Positions 35,138 to 44,674 of a stretch of DNA of 64,000 nt are shown here, one piece after another. The DNA is from Planctomycetota bacterium (GTDB lineage Bacteria; Planctomycetota; B15-G4; SIAN01), in assembly GCA_028289345.1 (NCBI GenBank), contig JANQQL010000026.1:1-64000 (forward strand). The letters are read 5' to 3'. How positions within the stretch are numbered: position 1 is the stretch's first letter; each line of letters opens with the position of its first letter. The translations under genes were made by a program, and so were the position numbers. The notes beneath the pieces were generated by a model. It was not told the origin of the DNA. It worked only from the letters and a program-made list of their open reading frames with translations, and ran no database searches.

Positions 35138-38100
35138 ATGTCGCAGAGTTACAACCTCTCTTCTCTTCACCCCACAGCGTTCGAGCACATGATCAATGCT
35201 CTCGCAATGCGCGTACTGGGTGCTGGACATACAGGCTTCGGGCCCGGCCCCGACGGCGGCCGTGATGGCTTGTTTGAGGGCGAAGCTTGCTATCCCAGCG
35301 AGCATGACCGGTGGCATGGGACTTGGTACGTCCAGTCCAAGTTTCGTGCGCCGAATCCTGGAGGAGATCCGCACAAGTGGATCATCGCTCGAATCAAAGA
35401 AGAGTTGCAAGAGTTCCAGGCGGAAAACACGAAACGAACCTGGCCAGACAACTGGATCCTCGCAACCAACGTGGATCCCTCGGGAGTCCCGCAGACAGGA
35501 GCATTTGACCAGTCGCGCAAACTCGTCCAAGAAGCTCGCCCTGAGATGCACTTTGACATTTGGGGCGGTCAAAAGATTCTCCACCTCCTCGATCAATACC
35601 CGGAGGTCGCAGATCGGTATGGCCACTTTCTGACACCGGGCCACGTGTTTGCAGAACTCCGCAATCAGCTCACGGACGACCGAGCATCGGTGGACGCAAT
35701 CATCGACGAGTTGGTTATCGAAGGATTGGTCGAAAATCAGTTCACCAAACTCGAGCAAGCGGGATCCACCACGGAATCGCCGGGGATCCACCAACTGTTT
35801 GTCGATCTGCCGTTCCAAGGGAAAGAAGGGTGCGTCTCGCCTCTCGCGATGGAAACACTTTGTCGCACAGCAACAGAAAACCATCGCACCGACCCAAGTG
35901 AGCCTCGAGACAAGCGTTGGGACACCTGGAGGCGCGACCCCGCGCGAGCGAGAGTTTGGATCATCCTTGGTGGCCCCGGGCAGGGGAAATCCACGATCGG
36001 TCAGTACTTCTGCCAGTTGCAAAGGTCTTCGCTGATCTTGGACGAAGACCTTGCTGCAGACCGGGACACGGTTGGCTTGGCCCAGGCAATCAAGAACTCC
36101 GATGGAGCCGACCAATGGTGGCCAGCGTGCGCTCGGGTACCGATTTACATTACGCTCAAGGACTTTGGCCAATGGTTTGGAGCCCGTTCCAAGGAAGACC
36201 CACGGGGCCTCCTAACGTATATCGCAAGCCGCATCGCCCAGCGCGTGGAACAGTCGGTGGAGGTGGGCACTCTCAAGCGAGCTCTTTCGAGGCGAAGCTG
36301 GGTCGTGGTTCTCGATGGACTCGATGAAGTCCCCGGTGACATCCGTGGTGCAGTTGCCACCGAAATCGAGAGATTCCTTCGAAAACAGGCAACGAATTCC
36401 GACTTGCTCGCCATCTGCACCTCGCGGCCTCAGGGCTACTCCGGGCAGTTCGACGGTCTCACTGGTGCCCGAATCAACATGGAACCGCTGCCCGCAGAAA
36501 CGGCTCTTCGGTGTGCAGAGCTTCTCGTTCGGTTTCGACAGTCTTCAGCCGAAGCGGAACGCGGCATGGGATTCCTCACCGACGCGATTCGTTCCGAAAA
36601 CGGGCCCGTGCGAGATCTGATGCGGACCCCGCTCCAGTCGCACATCATGGCGGTCATCGTCCGTACCGGTCAGCGCCCCCCAGAACGGAAGTGGAGACTT
36701 TATCAAAGGTTCTATGAAGTCATTTTCGAGCGAGAAGCGATCAAACAACATTCTGACCGTGACCTGCTGCAGCTCTTCGAGCAAGAAAAGGACCTCATCC
36801 GCACCGTACACGAGCACCTTGGCTTAGTTCTCCATGCTCGCGCGGAAACGGCGGCAGGTTCCCATGCAGAAGTCACGCGAGATGAGTTTCGGGAAATTGT
36901 CTCACGCGTTGTTCGCCAGCAAAAAGAAACCAACTTTCAAAATTTGACTGACACCGTCATGCAAGCGGCAACCGAGCGTCTCGTGCTGATCACTACTCCA
37001 GAGAGTGGAGATCGAATTCGATTCGACATTCGCCAGCTCCAGGAGTTTTTCGCCGCAGGCTTCTTCCACCACGGCGTGACCCTCAACGATCTGCGTAAGC
37101 GCCTTCGCTTGGTTGCAGGAGATTCACACTGGCGAGAGGTCGTGTACTTCCTAACGAGCGCTTTAGTCGAAAGCAAAGACGTCAACATGCTGGCCATCGT
37201 CATTGAGACCATTCGCTGGCTCGACCAGGGAGAGGATGACGATCACCAGTCGTGGATCTGTCAACGACTGGCCCGTGGCGCATGGATTGCAGGACATCTT
37301 CTCGAGGACGGTGTCCTCGAAAGTGATAAGGCCATCCGCAACCTCTTTCGCGACAGCCTGCGACCAATGCTCGCTCTGAACGACACGGAGTTTCTCTCCT
37401 GCCTCGAGAGAGTTCGTGGCGAGAACACCCGCGCCTGGCTTGAGACCTATCTCGCTGAACAGATCAAGACGATGGCTCCCGCGGAATCGCTTGGCGCAGG
37501 ACAGCTCCTTTGGGCTTGGAAATGGCCCGAAACCCCAAGCGAGGTCATCGTCTCCGCATTGCGCACACTCACCGAGAAAGTGCCGGGAATTCAGCTGCGG
37601 TGGGCAATTCTCCATAACGCGCCATGGCATGGACCGCTCATTCGCGACGCATTGAGACGCAACCTTGAGCAGATCCCATCGAGGGACCTCGTCAAGACCA
37701 CTATTGAACTGGGGATGCAAGGGTTCGATGGCGACGAGCAGCAACTCATGAAGTGGCTGCGGGAGATCCAACGCAGAGGTGGATTCGACTACGACATCGA
37801 CAACTTCCAATTCAAAGAAATGGGCCTCAGCATCAAGGGACTCTGCCAGCCAGAGATTTCGGAAGATCAACGAGAGCTATCTAGTCGACTGAATCCCGAG
37901 AAACTTTCCGGAATCTTTCGCGAGCTGGGACTTTCCCTAAGCTACGCGGTCGCGCCCGACCGAGGGACCTTCATCAAGCTGCTCAAATTACCAAGAAGTA
38001 GACTCAGGGTTGTCGGTCGCAAACTGCTGTTGCCTTGGCAGAGCTTGGACAGCGCACTGCTCCATGCGTCCTCGATCTCCGACCTCGAATTCGAGAAGGA

Positions 38101-38950
38101 GATCTCCGCTGGTTACTGCGGGGGCATCAGAATCACAACCTACCCTATCGGATCCTGGCGTGGCAGAGAGTCAGTGATCCCCGACAGAGCTTTTGAGAAG
38201 TACCCAACGGAAAGCGTGTGGGCTTCTGGCTTGGCAGCAAAAACGGACCAGATGCGAAGACAGGTAGCAAAGGCAGTTTCCAAGGGTCCATCTTTCATCA
38301 ACGAACTTACCCTTGATTCCATCGGCGAGCACATTGCCGCGAAGGATGACTCTGCTTGTCAAGTACGAGCTGCATTCGTGGCCGAAGCAGAAAACTGGAA
38401 AGAACAAAACCTCATGAGCTTTGCAGGCTCTCGATGGCCATGGTCATTCATCGTTCGCTTACCGGCCGAAAGGTCTCTTCTCCCCGGAGTCGCCGCTTGC
38501 ATAGTGGGACGGCATGCACTTTACCCGGATCGGGGTGAGCAATACGACTGGAGCGCTAATGTCCTAGTTGATGACTCAGAAAAGCTTCGCCAGATAGTTT
38601 TCGACCCCGCATCCACTGATCTTGAACGATTGGGCGCGATCATACTGGAGGTTCTTTACAATCGAATTCCCGAGTCCACTCTAATTGAGAATCGCCAGTT
38701 CCTCCTAAGGGCTTCAAATGGTTGGCCCTTCATGATGTTGCTGGTGTGGGCCGCGGCAGAGCTTGTCCAGGCTCACAGCGATCCTAGAGTTCGCGACTTG
38801 ATCAACGCCTCGATTCAAACCAACCCAATCGCAAGCGCTCGCCACGATTACTGGCACAGATTACTAAGACGCTGGCGCGAGCGGCCACACGCCCCATTGA
38901 CGAAAGCGAAAGTGATCGAAGCTTGGCTCGAAGCCGACCTAGAAGTGTGA
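35138..38950 (+). CDS. Mrr-like nuclease fused to NACHT NTPase
   Basis: 1270 residues. The N-terminal domain has the restriction-endonuclease pattern GGRDG (D43) followed by VQSK (Q66/K68), the D-QxK motif of the Mrr family. A NACHT/STAND NTPase follows: Walker A GGPGQGKST (278-286), Walker B VVLDGLDEV (D393, D396/E397) and CTSRP at about 428. The C-terminal 650 residues are mostly helical and probably form the sensor. Architecture of effector, STAND switch and sensor matches bacterial NLR-like defence proteins (Avs and bNACHT types), which trigger DNA cleavage on detecting phage. The gene stands alone, with GC visibly lower than its neighbours, so horizontal transfer is likely. Which phage protein it senses is unknown. 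Confidence 0.85.
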   Translation: MSQSYNLSSLHPTAFEHMINALAMRVLGAGHTGFGPGPDGGRDGLFEGEACYPSEHDRWHGTWYVQSKFRAPNPGGDPHKWIIARIKEELQEFQAENTKRTWPDNWILATNVDPSGVPQTGAFDQSRKLVQEARPEMHFDIWGGQKILHLLDQYPEVADRYGHFLTPGHVFAELRNQLTDDRASVDAIIDELVIEGLVENQFTKLEQAGSTTESPGIHQLFVDLPFQGKEGCVSPLAMETLCRTATENHRTDPSEPRDKRWDTWRRDPARARVWIILGGPGQGKSTIGQYFCQLQRSSLILDEDLAADRDTVGLAQAIKNSDGADQWWPACARVPIYITLKDFGQWFGARSKEDPRGLLTYIASRIAQRVEQSVEVGTLKRALSRRSWVVVLDGLDEVPGDIRGAVATEIERFLRKQATNSDLLAICTSRPQGYSGQFDGLTGARINMEPLPAETALRCAELLVRFRQSSAEAERGMGFLTDAIRSENGPVRDLMRTPLQSHIMAVIVRTGQRPPERKWRLYQRFYEVIFEREAIKQHSDRDLLQLFEQEKDLIRTVHEHLGLVLHARAETAAGSHAEVTRDEFREIVSRVVRQQKETNFQNLTDTVMQAATERLVLITTPESGDRIRFDIRQLQEFFAAGFFHHGVTLNDLRKRLRLVAGDSHWREVVYFLTSALVESKDVNMLAIVIETIRWLDQGEDDDHQSWICQRLARGAWIAGHLLEDGVLESDKAIRNLFRDSLRPMLALNDTEFLSCLERVRGENTRAWLETYLAEQIKTMAPAESLGAGQLLWAWKWPETPSEVIVSALRTLTEKVPGIQLRWAILHNAPWHGPLIRDALRRNLEQIPSRDLVKTTIELGMQGFDGDEQQLMKWLREIQRRGGFDYDIDNFQFKEMGLSIKGLCQPEISEDQRELSSRLNPEKLSGIFRELGLSLSYAVAPDRGTFIKLLKLPRSRLRVVGRKLLLPWQSLDSALLHASSISDLEFEKEISAGYCGGIRITTYPIGSWRGRESVIPDRAFEKYPTESVWASGLAAKTDQMRRQVAKAVSKGPSFINELTLDSIGEHIAAKDDSACQVRAAFVAEAENWKEQNLMSFAGSRWPWSFIVRLPAERSLLPGVAACIVGRHALYPDRGEQYDWSANVLVDDSEKLRQIVFDPASTDLERLGAIILEVLYNRIPESTLIENRQFLLRASNGWPFMMLLVWAAAELVQAHSDPRVRDLINASIQTNPIASARHDYWHRLLRRWRERPHAPLTKAKVIEAWLEADLEV

Positions 38951-39210
38951 AAACCGAGAGTTTGGTTCGTAAACGAGAAAGGGTAAGCCGGAAGAACATT
39001 GAGTGGAAAGCCCGTCCATCGCCTGTCCGCGACGGGAGGAGGCATTTACGCTTTCGCGTAAGCCAGCCAACAAAAGTCGCCACCCCGGTCCGCGCGTCCC
39101 CGAACTCGCCCATCAGAGATCGTGGGAGCCAAAGGGGTTGCCATGTTGCGGAGAGGACATGCCGGAGGGCCCCGACCGACAAGCGAACGTCCAAGCAAAG
39201 CGAAGTGGGC
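38951..39210. other. Hairpin-rich spacer after the NACHT gene
   Basis: No supported gene. CCCGTC/GACGGG (39011-39016 and 39031-39036) form one stem. TTACGC/GCGTAA (39046-39051 and 39056-39061) form another; on the minus strand its loop is GAAA. The first may end the NACHT transcript, although there is no U-run. The right end holds an inverted fragment of the dispersed repeat. Confidence 0.5.
39123..39145 (+). repeat. Dispersed repeat, inverted core fragment
   Basis: A 23-base core that matches the reverse complement of 39275-39297 at 21 positions, including an uninterrupted GCCAAAGGGGTTGCCATG. It faces the full copy across 129 bases, so the two together form an inverted pair. Confidence 0.6.
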
Positions 39211-39304
39211 CCGGAGGGATCAGCGAAGCTCCCCCGCACACTCACGAAAAAGAGCGAAGCGAGTCCTCGGAGCGCATGGCAACCCCTTTGGCGACCAGCT
39301 CCCC
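39211..39304 (-). repeat. Dispersed 3'-flanking repeat, copy B
   Basis: Gapless counterpart of bases 1-94. On the minus strand it starts directly after the TAG of the degenerate GGDEF gene, just as copy A starts after the guaA TAG. The same hairpin and CTCTTTTTCG tail are conserved; GGAGC/GCTCC pair perfectly here. Confidence 0.72.
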
Positions 39305-39305
39305 C

Positions 39306-40286
39306 CTAAGCCTTCTCGGTTTGCGCCTGACTCGGAGAAACCGGCACCGTTCCGCGACGTCGCGCCACCGCCAAATCACTCTCGGCCAAGTGCAGCAGAT
39401 CATCCGCAGACATTTTGTCGGCGCCGCGGATCGTGGCGAGGCCCAGGCTGATCACCAACTCGACGTCTTCGTCATCGAGATTCAGACGTCGTTCGGTCAG
39501 GCTTTCGTAGATGCGACAGGCTGCCACCGAGCCACCTTCGCGAGGTGTGTTTGGCATGAGTAGGAGGAATCGCGCCGGGTGCACGCGGGCGGCCACGTCC
39601 ACATCGCGAGATTCACACAGGAAGACCCCCGCCACTTCCAGCAGCGCTTCGTCACCGGCGCGCCGGCCATGGGCGCTCAGAATCTGGTCGAAGTTGTCGA
39701 TCTCGGCAATCAACAAGCTCAAGTCGTCCATGGAACGCGCGGCCCGACGGCATTCCTCATCGGTCTTCAAACGAATGTACTCTTCGTTCATCAAACCGGT
39801 CAGAGGATCGGCCAGTTTCGAGATCAAGCCGGGAGCACTTTCCTTCTGCCCCAGCAACTCCTTCATCAGATTGGGCGGTTCCTCGCCTTCGGAAACTTGC
39901 AGAGGATCCACGGCGGGCCAGGACACCTCGAGCAGCTCTCGCACTTCGTCGGAGTCGAGGGGCTCCACGACCGTCCGCTTCGCACCCACATGTCGGGCTC
40001 GGGCGCGCACGTACGGATCGTCAACGTCGCTCATCAACACCACGGGCGGTGGGCCTTGATCGCCGGCCCCCTCGCTCAGGTTTCGACAAACCTCGAAGCC
40101 GCTCATGCCCGGCAACAGCGTGGAGACGAAGGCCAAGTGAGGCTGGCATTCCTTGGCCAGGTGGACGGCCTGCGGCCCCTCTCGCGCGAGAAAGACTTCG
40201 GCTCCCTCACTCCGGAACAGCTCGCTCAACCGGTCGAGTTGCTCCGCATCGAAATGAGCCAACAACACGCGCATGTCCGAACTCAT
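39306..40286 (-). CDS. Degenerate response-regulator/GGDEF protein
   Basis: 326 residues: an N-terminal receiver fold (1-125) and a C-terminal GGDEF fold (about 155-320). Both active sites are lost. The phospho-acceptor Asp is replaced by S55 in AFVSTLLPGMSG. The GGDEF signature reads VHPAR (about 235-239), so neither phosphorylation nor c-di-GMP synthesis is expected. It may act as a protein-binding or ligand-sensing scaffold. ATG 40286 has GGGAGA upstream. It is divergent from the next SGNH gene and followed by the dispersed repeat. Confidence 0.82.
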   Translation of the reverse strand: MSSDMRVLLAHFDAEQLDRLSELFRSEGAEVFLAREGPQAVHLAKECQPHLAFVSTLLPGMSGFEVCRNLSEGAGDQGPPPVVLMSDVDDPYVRARARHVGAKRTVVEPLDSDEVRELLEVSWPAVDPLQVSEGEEPPNLMKELLGQKESAPGLISKLADPLTGLMNEEYIRLKTDEECRRAARSMDDLSLLIAEIDNFDQILSAHGRRAGDEALLEVAGVFLCESRDVDVAARVHPARFLLLMPNTPREGGSVAACRIYESLTERRLNLDDEDVELVISLGLATIRGADKMSADDLLHLAESDLAVARRRGTVPVSPSQAQTEKA

Positions 40287-40432
40287 TGCATTCGTCTCCC
40301 TGGGAGAGCGAACTCTCCAGGACGTCCCATGGGTTGGAAATCTGGTACCTCCGGGATATCGGCCGGACAGAACGAAATTCTTAGAAAAAAATTCGTGCGC
40401 GACGCAGAGCAGCCGAAAAGATCCCTCAAACC

Positions 40433-41914
40433 ATGACTGCCTCGTCCCCCTCGACTCCAGATCCCCCCAAGCGCGCCGCCCGACTCCTCGGATTCGGGTT
40501 CATCGCGGCTGTCTGGCTCGTCGCGCTGTTCCTGGCGGTCACCCTGAGGTCCCGGCTGGACCCCAACGCGGAGATCGAGCGCGACGAGAGTGCCTTCCGG
40601 CTCTACTTGCTCGGCGGCTCGACCGCCGAGGGCGTGCCCTACGAACCACCCCCGGGGCGCACCGAGCCGCGCTGCGACTTCGGGGTGGTCGCCTCCTTGG
40701 CTTGCCACGGGACCCTGGCAGGTCGCCCTCTGCAGGTGATCAACCTCGCGAGATCCGGCCAGGATTCCCAGTACGTTTGGGAGCGCGCCCAAGAAATCAT
40801 CAGCGGCGAATCAGATCCTCGCTGGTCCGCGGTCTTGATCTACTGCGGCAACAACGAGTACTTGAAACACAGTCCCGCCGACGTCAATCGGATGGTGGAG
40901 ACGCGGAGTCTGTGCGACCCTCCCTTGCTCTCACCCGCGGAACACGAGCAGGTACTGCGGGCCTACGAGAACAACCTTCGGCGAACCTCGGACCATCTCC
41001 GCGACGCGGGGATCTCCGTGATTCTTTCGACCGTGTCCGTGAATCTCGGAGGAAGTCACCCCAATCGTTCCGTGCTGCAAGATCCGTCCAACGCAGAGTT
41101 CGTCGCACAGCGTCTCGAACAAGCGGAACACGCCGTGCGTGATGGCCGCATCGCAGACGCAGAACTGGAGATGGAGCAACTGCTTTCGAGAGAACCACGA
41201 TTCGCCTGGGCGTGGAAGCGTCGCGGCGACCTGTTCCGACAGCAAGGTGAGTTCGATGGGGCTCTTGATGCTTATCGCCGAGGGCTGGACCACGACGGAG
41301 AGCCGATCAACGTCCAGCAATCCCAGAATACGTGGATCCGGAAGTTCACGGCAGAACGCGACATTCCGCTGTTGGATGCAGAAGCGAGGATGATGGAGGC
41401 CGCTGCCCAGGGGATCCCGGGAGACGAGCTGTTCTGGGACAACTGCCATCCACGACTCGAGGGGCAACTCGTGATCGGCCTCGAGCTGGCACGACAACTC
41501 GGAGAACTCACCGACGACCGACGACCGTTGCGGGCACTGAGCATTCGGATCCTCGAGGAGGAGCTCGGGCTCGACCGGGACTTCCTGGCGGCAGTGTCTC
41601 ACCAACGCGGCCGCTACCTGGCCCTTCTGTCGACTCTGACCTGGAATCCCGAGTCCCGCTGGCAGCTGTCCCAGTCGTATCTCGACGCCGCCCTGGAGTG
41701 GCGCCCGCACGATCCGGATTTCCTGTGCTCTCGGGCGATTCTGGAGCTTTGCCGCGGAGATTTTCGTGCCAGCAAAGTTTTCTGGGCCCGAGCCTACGAA
41801 CAGGACCCTGACATCGCCCGTGAGCGCCTGGCAGAAGGGCGTCTGGGCGACTATCTGGAGCTGCACGGGGTCAAGCGCAAGGCCCTGCTGGGACTGGCCC
41901 CCCTGCCGGACTGA
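40433..41914 (+). CDS. Membrane-anchored SGNH protein with TPR insert
   Basis: 493 residues. An N-terminal membrane helix (about 18-40) is followed by an SGNH fold with block I GGSTAEG (S63), GNNEY (N140/N141) and DNCHP (D336/H339). A TPR-like insert of about 80 residues sits between blocks III and V, and another helical repeat region ends the protein. It is a second envelope SGNH enzyme, unlike the one at 29503. No Shine-Dalgarno is obvious at the ATG. Substrate unknown. Confidence 0.78.
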   Translation: MTASSPSTPDPPKRAARLLGFGFIAAVWLVALFLAVTLRSRLDPNAEIERDESAFRLYLLGGSTAEGVPYEPPPGRTEPRCDFGVVASLACHGTLAGRPLQVINLARSGQDSQYVWERAQEIISGESDPRWSAVLIYCGNNEYLKHSPADVNRMVETRSLCDPPLLSPAEHEQVLRAYENNLRRTSDHLRDAGISVILSTVSVNLGGSHPNRSVLQDPSNAEFVAQRLEQAEHAVRDGRIADAELEMEQLLSREPRFAWAWKRRGDLFRQQGEFDGALDAYRRGLDHDGEPINVQQSQNTWIRKFTAERDIPLLDAEARMMEAAAQGIPGDELFWDNCHPRLEGQLVIGLELARQLGELTDDRRPLRALSIRILEEELGLDRDFLAAVSHQRGRYLALLSTLTWNPESRWQLSQSYLDAALEWRPHDPDFLCSRAILELCRGDFRASKVFWARAYEQDPDIARERLAEGRLGDYLELHGVKRKALLGLAPLPD

Positions 41915-42041
41915 TCGGTAGACTTCTCCCAACTGGGCAAGGTCGAGGAACCGCGGCCGAGGGCGAGGCTAATGGAAGTTCTTGTGGATGCGGATCACGG
42001 CGTCCCCCCTGGTGCTCGCCCCCGTTAGAGACGAAATCCCC

Positions 42042-43679
42042 ATGTCCCGAGCTTTCTCTCCTGTGACAACTTCGTTGGGCGCGATTTGCCTGCTCGTTTC
42101 CTGTGGTGGGGGCGGTGGCGGAGGAGGATCCGGCACGGCCACTCCTCAAGCGTTGAACATCGTCGAAGAGCCGATCGTCACCACCAGCGACAATCCCACG
42201 GCGCCGCTCGTGGCCAACCTTTCCGTGAAAACCGAAGAGCCCTCGCGGGTCACTCTGAGTGTTGAGGAACCTGGGCAAACTTGGACATTGGATTCCGGCT
42301 CCGGGTTTAGCCTCGAACATCAAGTTCCGCTGCTGGGATTGAAACCCGGGAAGCGCCACCGCATCAACATCACTCTGGAGGGGAACAACGGAGCGCCCGA
42401 CGTCACTCGCACGGTGCTGTACGACGCGCCGGGTCTGCCCGATGGCTTTCCGCCGATTCAAGTACTCACCGCGGATGCGGACCAATCGGAACCGGGACTG
42501 GTTCTGCTCTCAGCGCAGGGCACGGACACGGGCTCCGGCCTCGGCAACCGCGACTACGTGGTGATGTTGGACAAGCTCGGGGAAGTCGTTTGGTACTACC
42601 ACGACCCGAACTTCTTCCCGAGCCTCGCGTTTCCGAGTGAGAACACCACCCTGTTCTTGAGCGACGGGATCGTCACTCGGGAAGTGGACTTGCTTGGCAA
42701 CGTGTTGACGTCCTGGGCGGCGGATCGTCACTTCCCGGTAAGCGCACCGGGAGCGGTGCGAGTGGACCTGGACAGCTTCCACCATGAGTTTCGGGAGCTT
42801 CGAGACGACCCGGATGCGGACCTCCTCACCCTGTCGTCGGAAGTCCGCGCCTACCCCGACTACCCGATCGACGAAGTCGACACGAACTTGACTCGCGACC
42901 GAGGATTTGTGGTCGGGGACATCATCGCAGAGATCACCAGAGACGGCCGAGTGGTGCGCCAGCGCAGCATTCTCGACATTCTGGACCCTTATCGAGTGAT
43001 CTACGAATCTCTCGTGGGGTTCTGGAACGGCGTCTATTCCCTCACCACTCACGACTGGAGTCACGGCAACTCGGTGATGATCGACCCCTCGGACAACGCG
43101 TACGTCATGTCGCTTCGCAATCAAAGCGCCGTGATTAAGGTCGACCGGGAAACCGGAGAGCTGGTCTGGATTCTGGGCGATCACCGGCGCTGGGGCCCGC
43201 AGCACCAACCGTACTTGCTGACGCCGATGGGTGCAGACTTCGAATGGCAGTTTTACCAGCACGCCACTTCGGTGCTTGCCGACGGGTCCATTGTGATGTT
43301 CGACAACGGCAACTATCGGGGAGCGATCCCTCCCATGGCTCCACCGCCGGAAGAAGAGTGGACCAGCCGCATCGTCGCCTACAAGGTCGATCGACAAGCC
43401 ATGACAGTCGAAGAAGCCTGGGATTTCGAGGACACAACCGACCCATTCTTCTGCGCCACGCTTGGCGACGTGGAGTACCAACCCGCCACCGGGAACTTGA
43501 TGATCTGCAACGGGGCGATGCTGAATGCATTCGGGACCCGCTCTGCCTGCCTGTTCGAGGTGGATCCGGCCACCGGGGATAAGGTTCTCGAGGTCCTGAT
43601 CGAGGCACCTCAAGGCGAAGACAGCTGGACGGTCTACCGCGCACGCACCTTCTCACTCGTTCCCTGGGTGACGCCTTAA
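42042..43679 (+). CDS. Arylsulfotransferase-like lipoprotein
   Basis: 545 residues from ATG 42042. The signal peptide ends at C21, followed by a run of nine Gly/Ser residues. The body is a propeller of the arylsulfotransferase (ASST) family, with DYVVMLDKLGEVVWYY, IAEITRDGRVV and VIKVDRETGELVWILG blades. Histidines H247/H248 (FHHEF) and H341 (DWSHGNS) are placed like the conserved family residues. ASST moves sulfate between phenols in the periplasm; acceptor and donor here are not predictable. Confidence 0.75.
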   Translation: MSRAFSPVTTSLGAICLLVSCGGGGGGGGSGTATPQALNIVEEPIVTTSDNPTAPLVANLSVKTEEPSRVTLSVEEPGQTWTLDSGSGFSLEHQVPLLGLKPGKRHRINITLEGNNGAPDVTRTVLYDAPGLPDGFPPIQVLTADADQSEPGLVLLSAQGTDTGSGLGNRDYVVMLDKLGEVVWYYHDPNFFPSLAFPSENTTLFLSDGIVTREVDLLGNVLTSWAADRHFPVSAPGAVRVDLDSFHHEFRELRDDPDADLLTLSSEVRAYPDYPIDEVDTNLTRDRGFVVGDIIAEITRDGRVVRQRSILDILDPYRVIYESLVGFWNGVYSLTTHDWSHGNSVMIDPSDNAYVMSLRNQSAVIKVDRETGELVWILGDHRRWGPQHQPYLLTPMGADFEWQFYQHATSVLADGSIVMFDNGNYRGAIPPMAPPPEEEWTSRIVAYKVDRQAMTVEEAWDFEDTTDPFFCATLGDVEYQPATGNLMICNGAMLNAFGTRSACLFEVDPATGDKVLEVLIEAPQGEDSWTVYRARTFSLVPWVTP

Positions 43680-43911
43680 CGGCTCAGGATTCCTGATGGC
43701 CGTGGCGAAGGGGATCCAAGTCGCCTTCCGGCGAGGCTTCGCGGCGGCATTCAGCGCCAACGTGTCTGATCGCTGAAGAGGACTCGAAAGAGCGGTTCAG
43801 AAACGGCGAATCCTAGCTCGCGGATGCAAGCACTAGGTTCCCACCCCGCGAGCAGAGCAAACACGTCTTCGGATCATCGAGTGCTCACGACGCGTGAGAG
43901 ATGCGTCGGTG

Positions 43912-44664
43912 TCAGCCTTCGATTTCGCCCATGAGTTCTTGGCTCATCTCGAAGTTGGCGTAGATGTTTTGAACGTCTTCGCTGTTGTCCAAATCATCCA
44001 GTGCTTCGAGGATTTGCCGCCCCACCTTGACATCGGTCACCTCCACCGTGTTCTTCGGGATGTAGGTGATTTCCGAGCGCTCGGGTTCGACGTTTTGCTT
44101 CTGCAATTCTTCGCGAACTTGGGCAAACGACTTCGGGTCCGCGACGATGGCGAAATGCTCGCCGACTTGCGTGACGTCCTCCGCCCCGACTTCCGCCGCA
44201 ACTTCTAGCAGGTCGTCCTCGCTGGAGCCCTCGGCCGAGACGTAGAACATGGCCTTTTGCTCGAACATCCAAGCGACCGCTCCCCCCACTCCGAGATTGC
44301 CACCTTTCTTCTCGAGGATGCGACGCAACTCGGGGGCGGTTCGATTGCGGTTGTCGGTCAGAGCGTCCATCAAGACAGCAACGCCACCGGCCAGGTAGCC
44401 TTCGTAGAGGACCTGTTCGTAGGACTCGCCTTCGAGCTCGCCTGTGCCCTTCTTGACAGCGCGCTCGATGTTGTCCTTCGGCATGTTGTCGGCCTTCGCC
44501 TTGTCGATGGCGTACTTCAGCCGCAGGTTCATGTCGGGATCGCCACCACCCAGACGGGCAGCCACGATGATGGCCTTCGCGTGCTTGGAAAAGATCTTGC
44601 CGCGCTTGGCGTCGTTGGCGCCCTTCTTGTGCTTGATCCCGGCCCAATGAGAATGACCGGCCAC
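43912..44664 (-). CDS. yebC: YebC/PmpR-family regulator
   Basis: A three-domain cytoplasmic protein of the YebC/TACO1 family, which includes transcriptional regulators and factors that help ribosomes pass difficult sequences. AGHSHWAGIKHKKGANDAKR at the start and GAVAWMFEQKA in domain 2 are family hallmarks. I place the start at GTG 44664 with GAGGGA upstream, giving 250 residues and a gap of 10 bases after rpsI. The longer frame would run into rpsI. Its place in rplM-rpsI-yebC fits a link to translation. Confidence 0.93.
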   Translation of the reverse strand: MAGHSHWAGIKHKKGANDAKRGKIFSKHAKAIIVAARLGGGDPDMNLRLKYAIDKAKADNMPKDNIERAVKKGTGELEGESYEQVLYEGYLAGGVAVLMDALTDNRNRTAPELRRILEKKGGNLGVGGAVAWMFEQKAMFYVSAEGSSEDDLLEVAAEVGAEDVTQVGEHFAIVADPKSFAQVREELQKQNVEPERSEITYIPKNTVEVTDVKVGRQILEALDDLDNSEDVQNIYANFEMSQELMGEIEG

Positions 44665-44674
44665 GGATCGTCCC

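Noticed and set aside
43690..43740. Possible further copy of the dispersed repeat
   Set aside because: Only GGCGAAGGGG is shared; not enough to claim.
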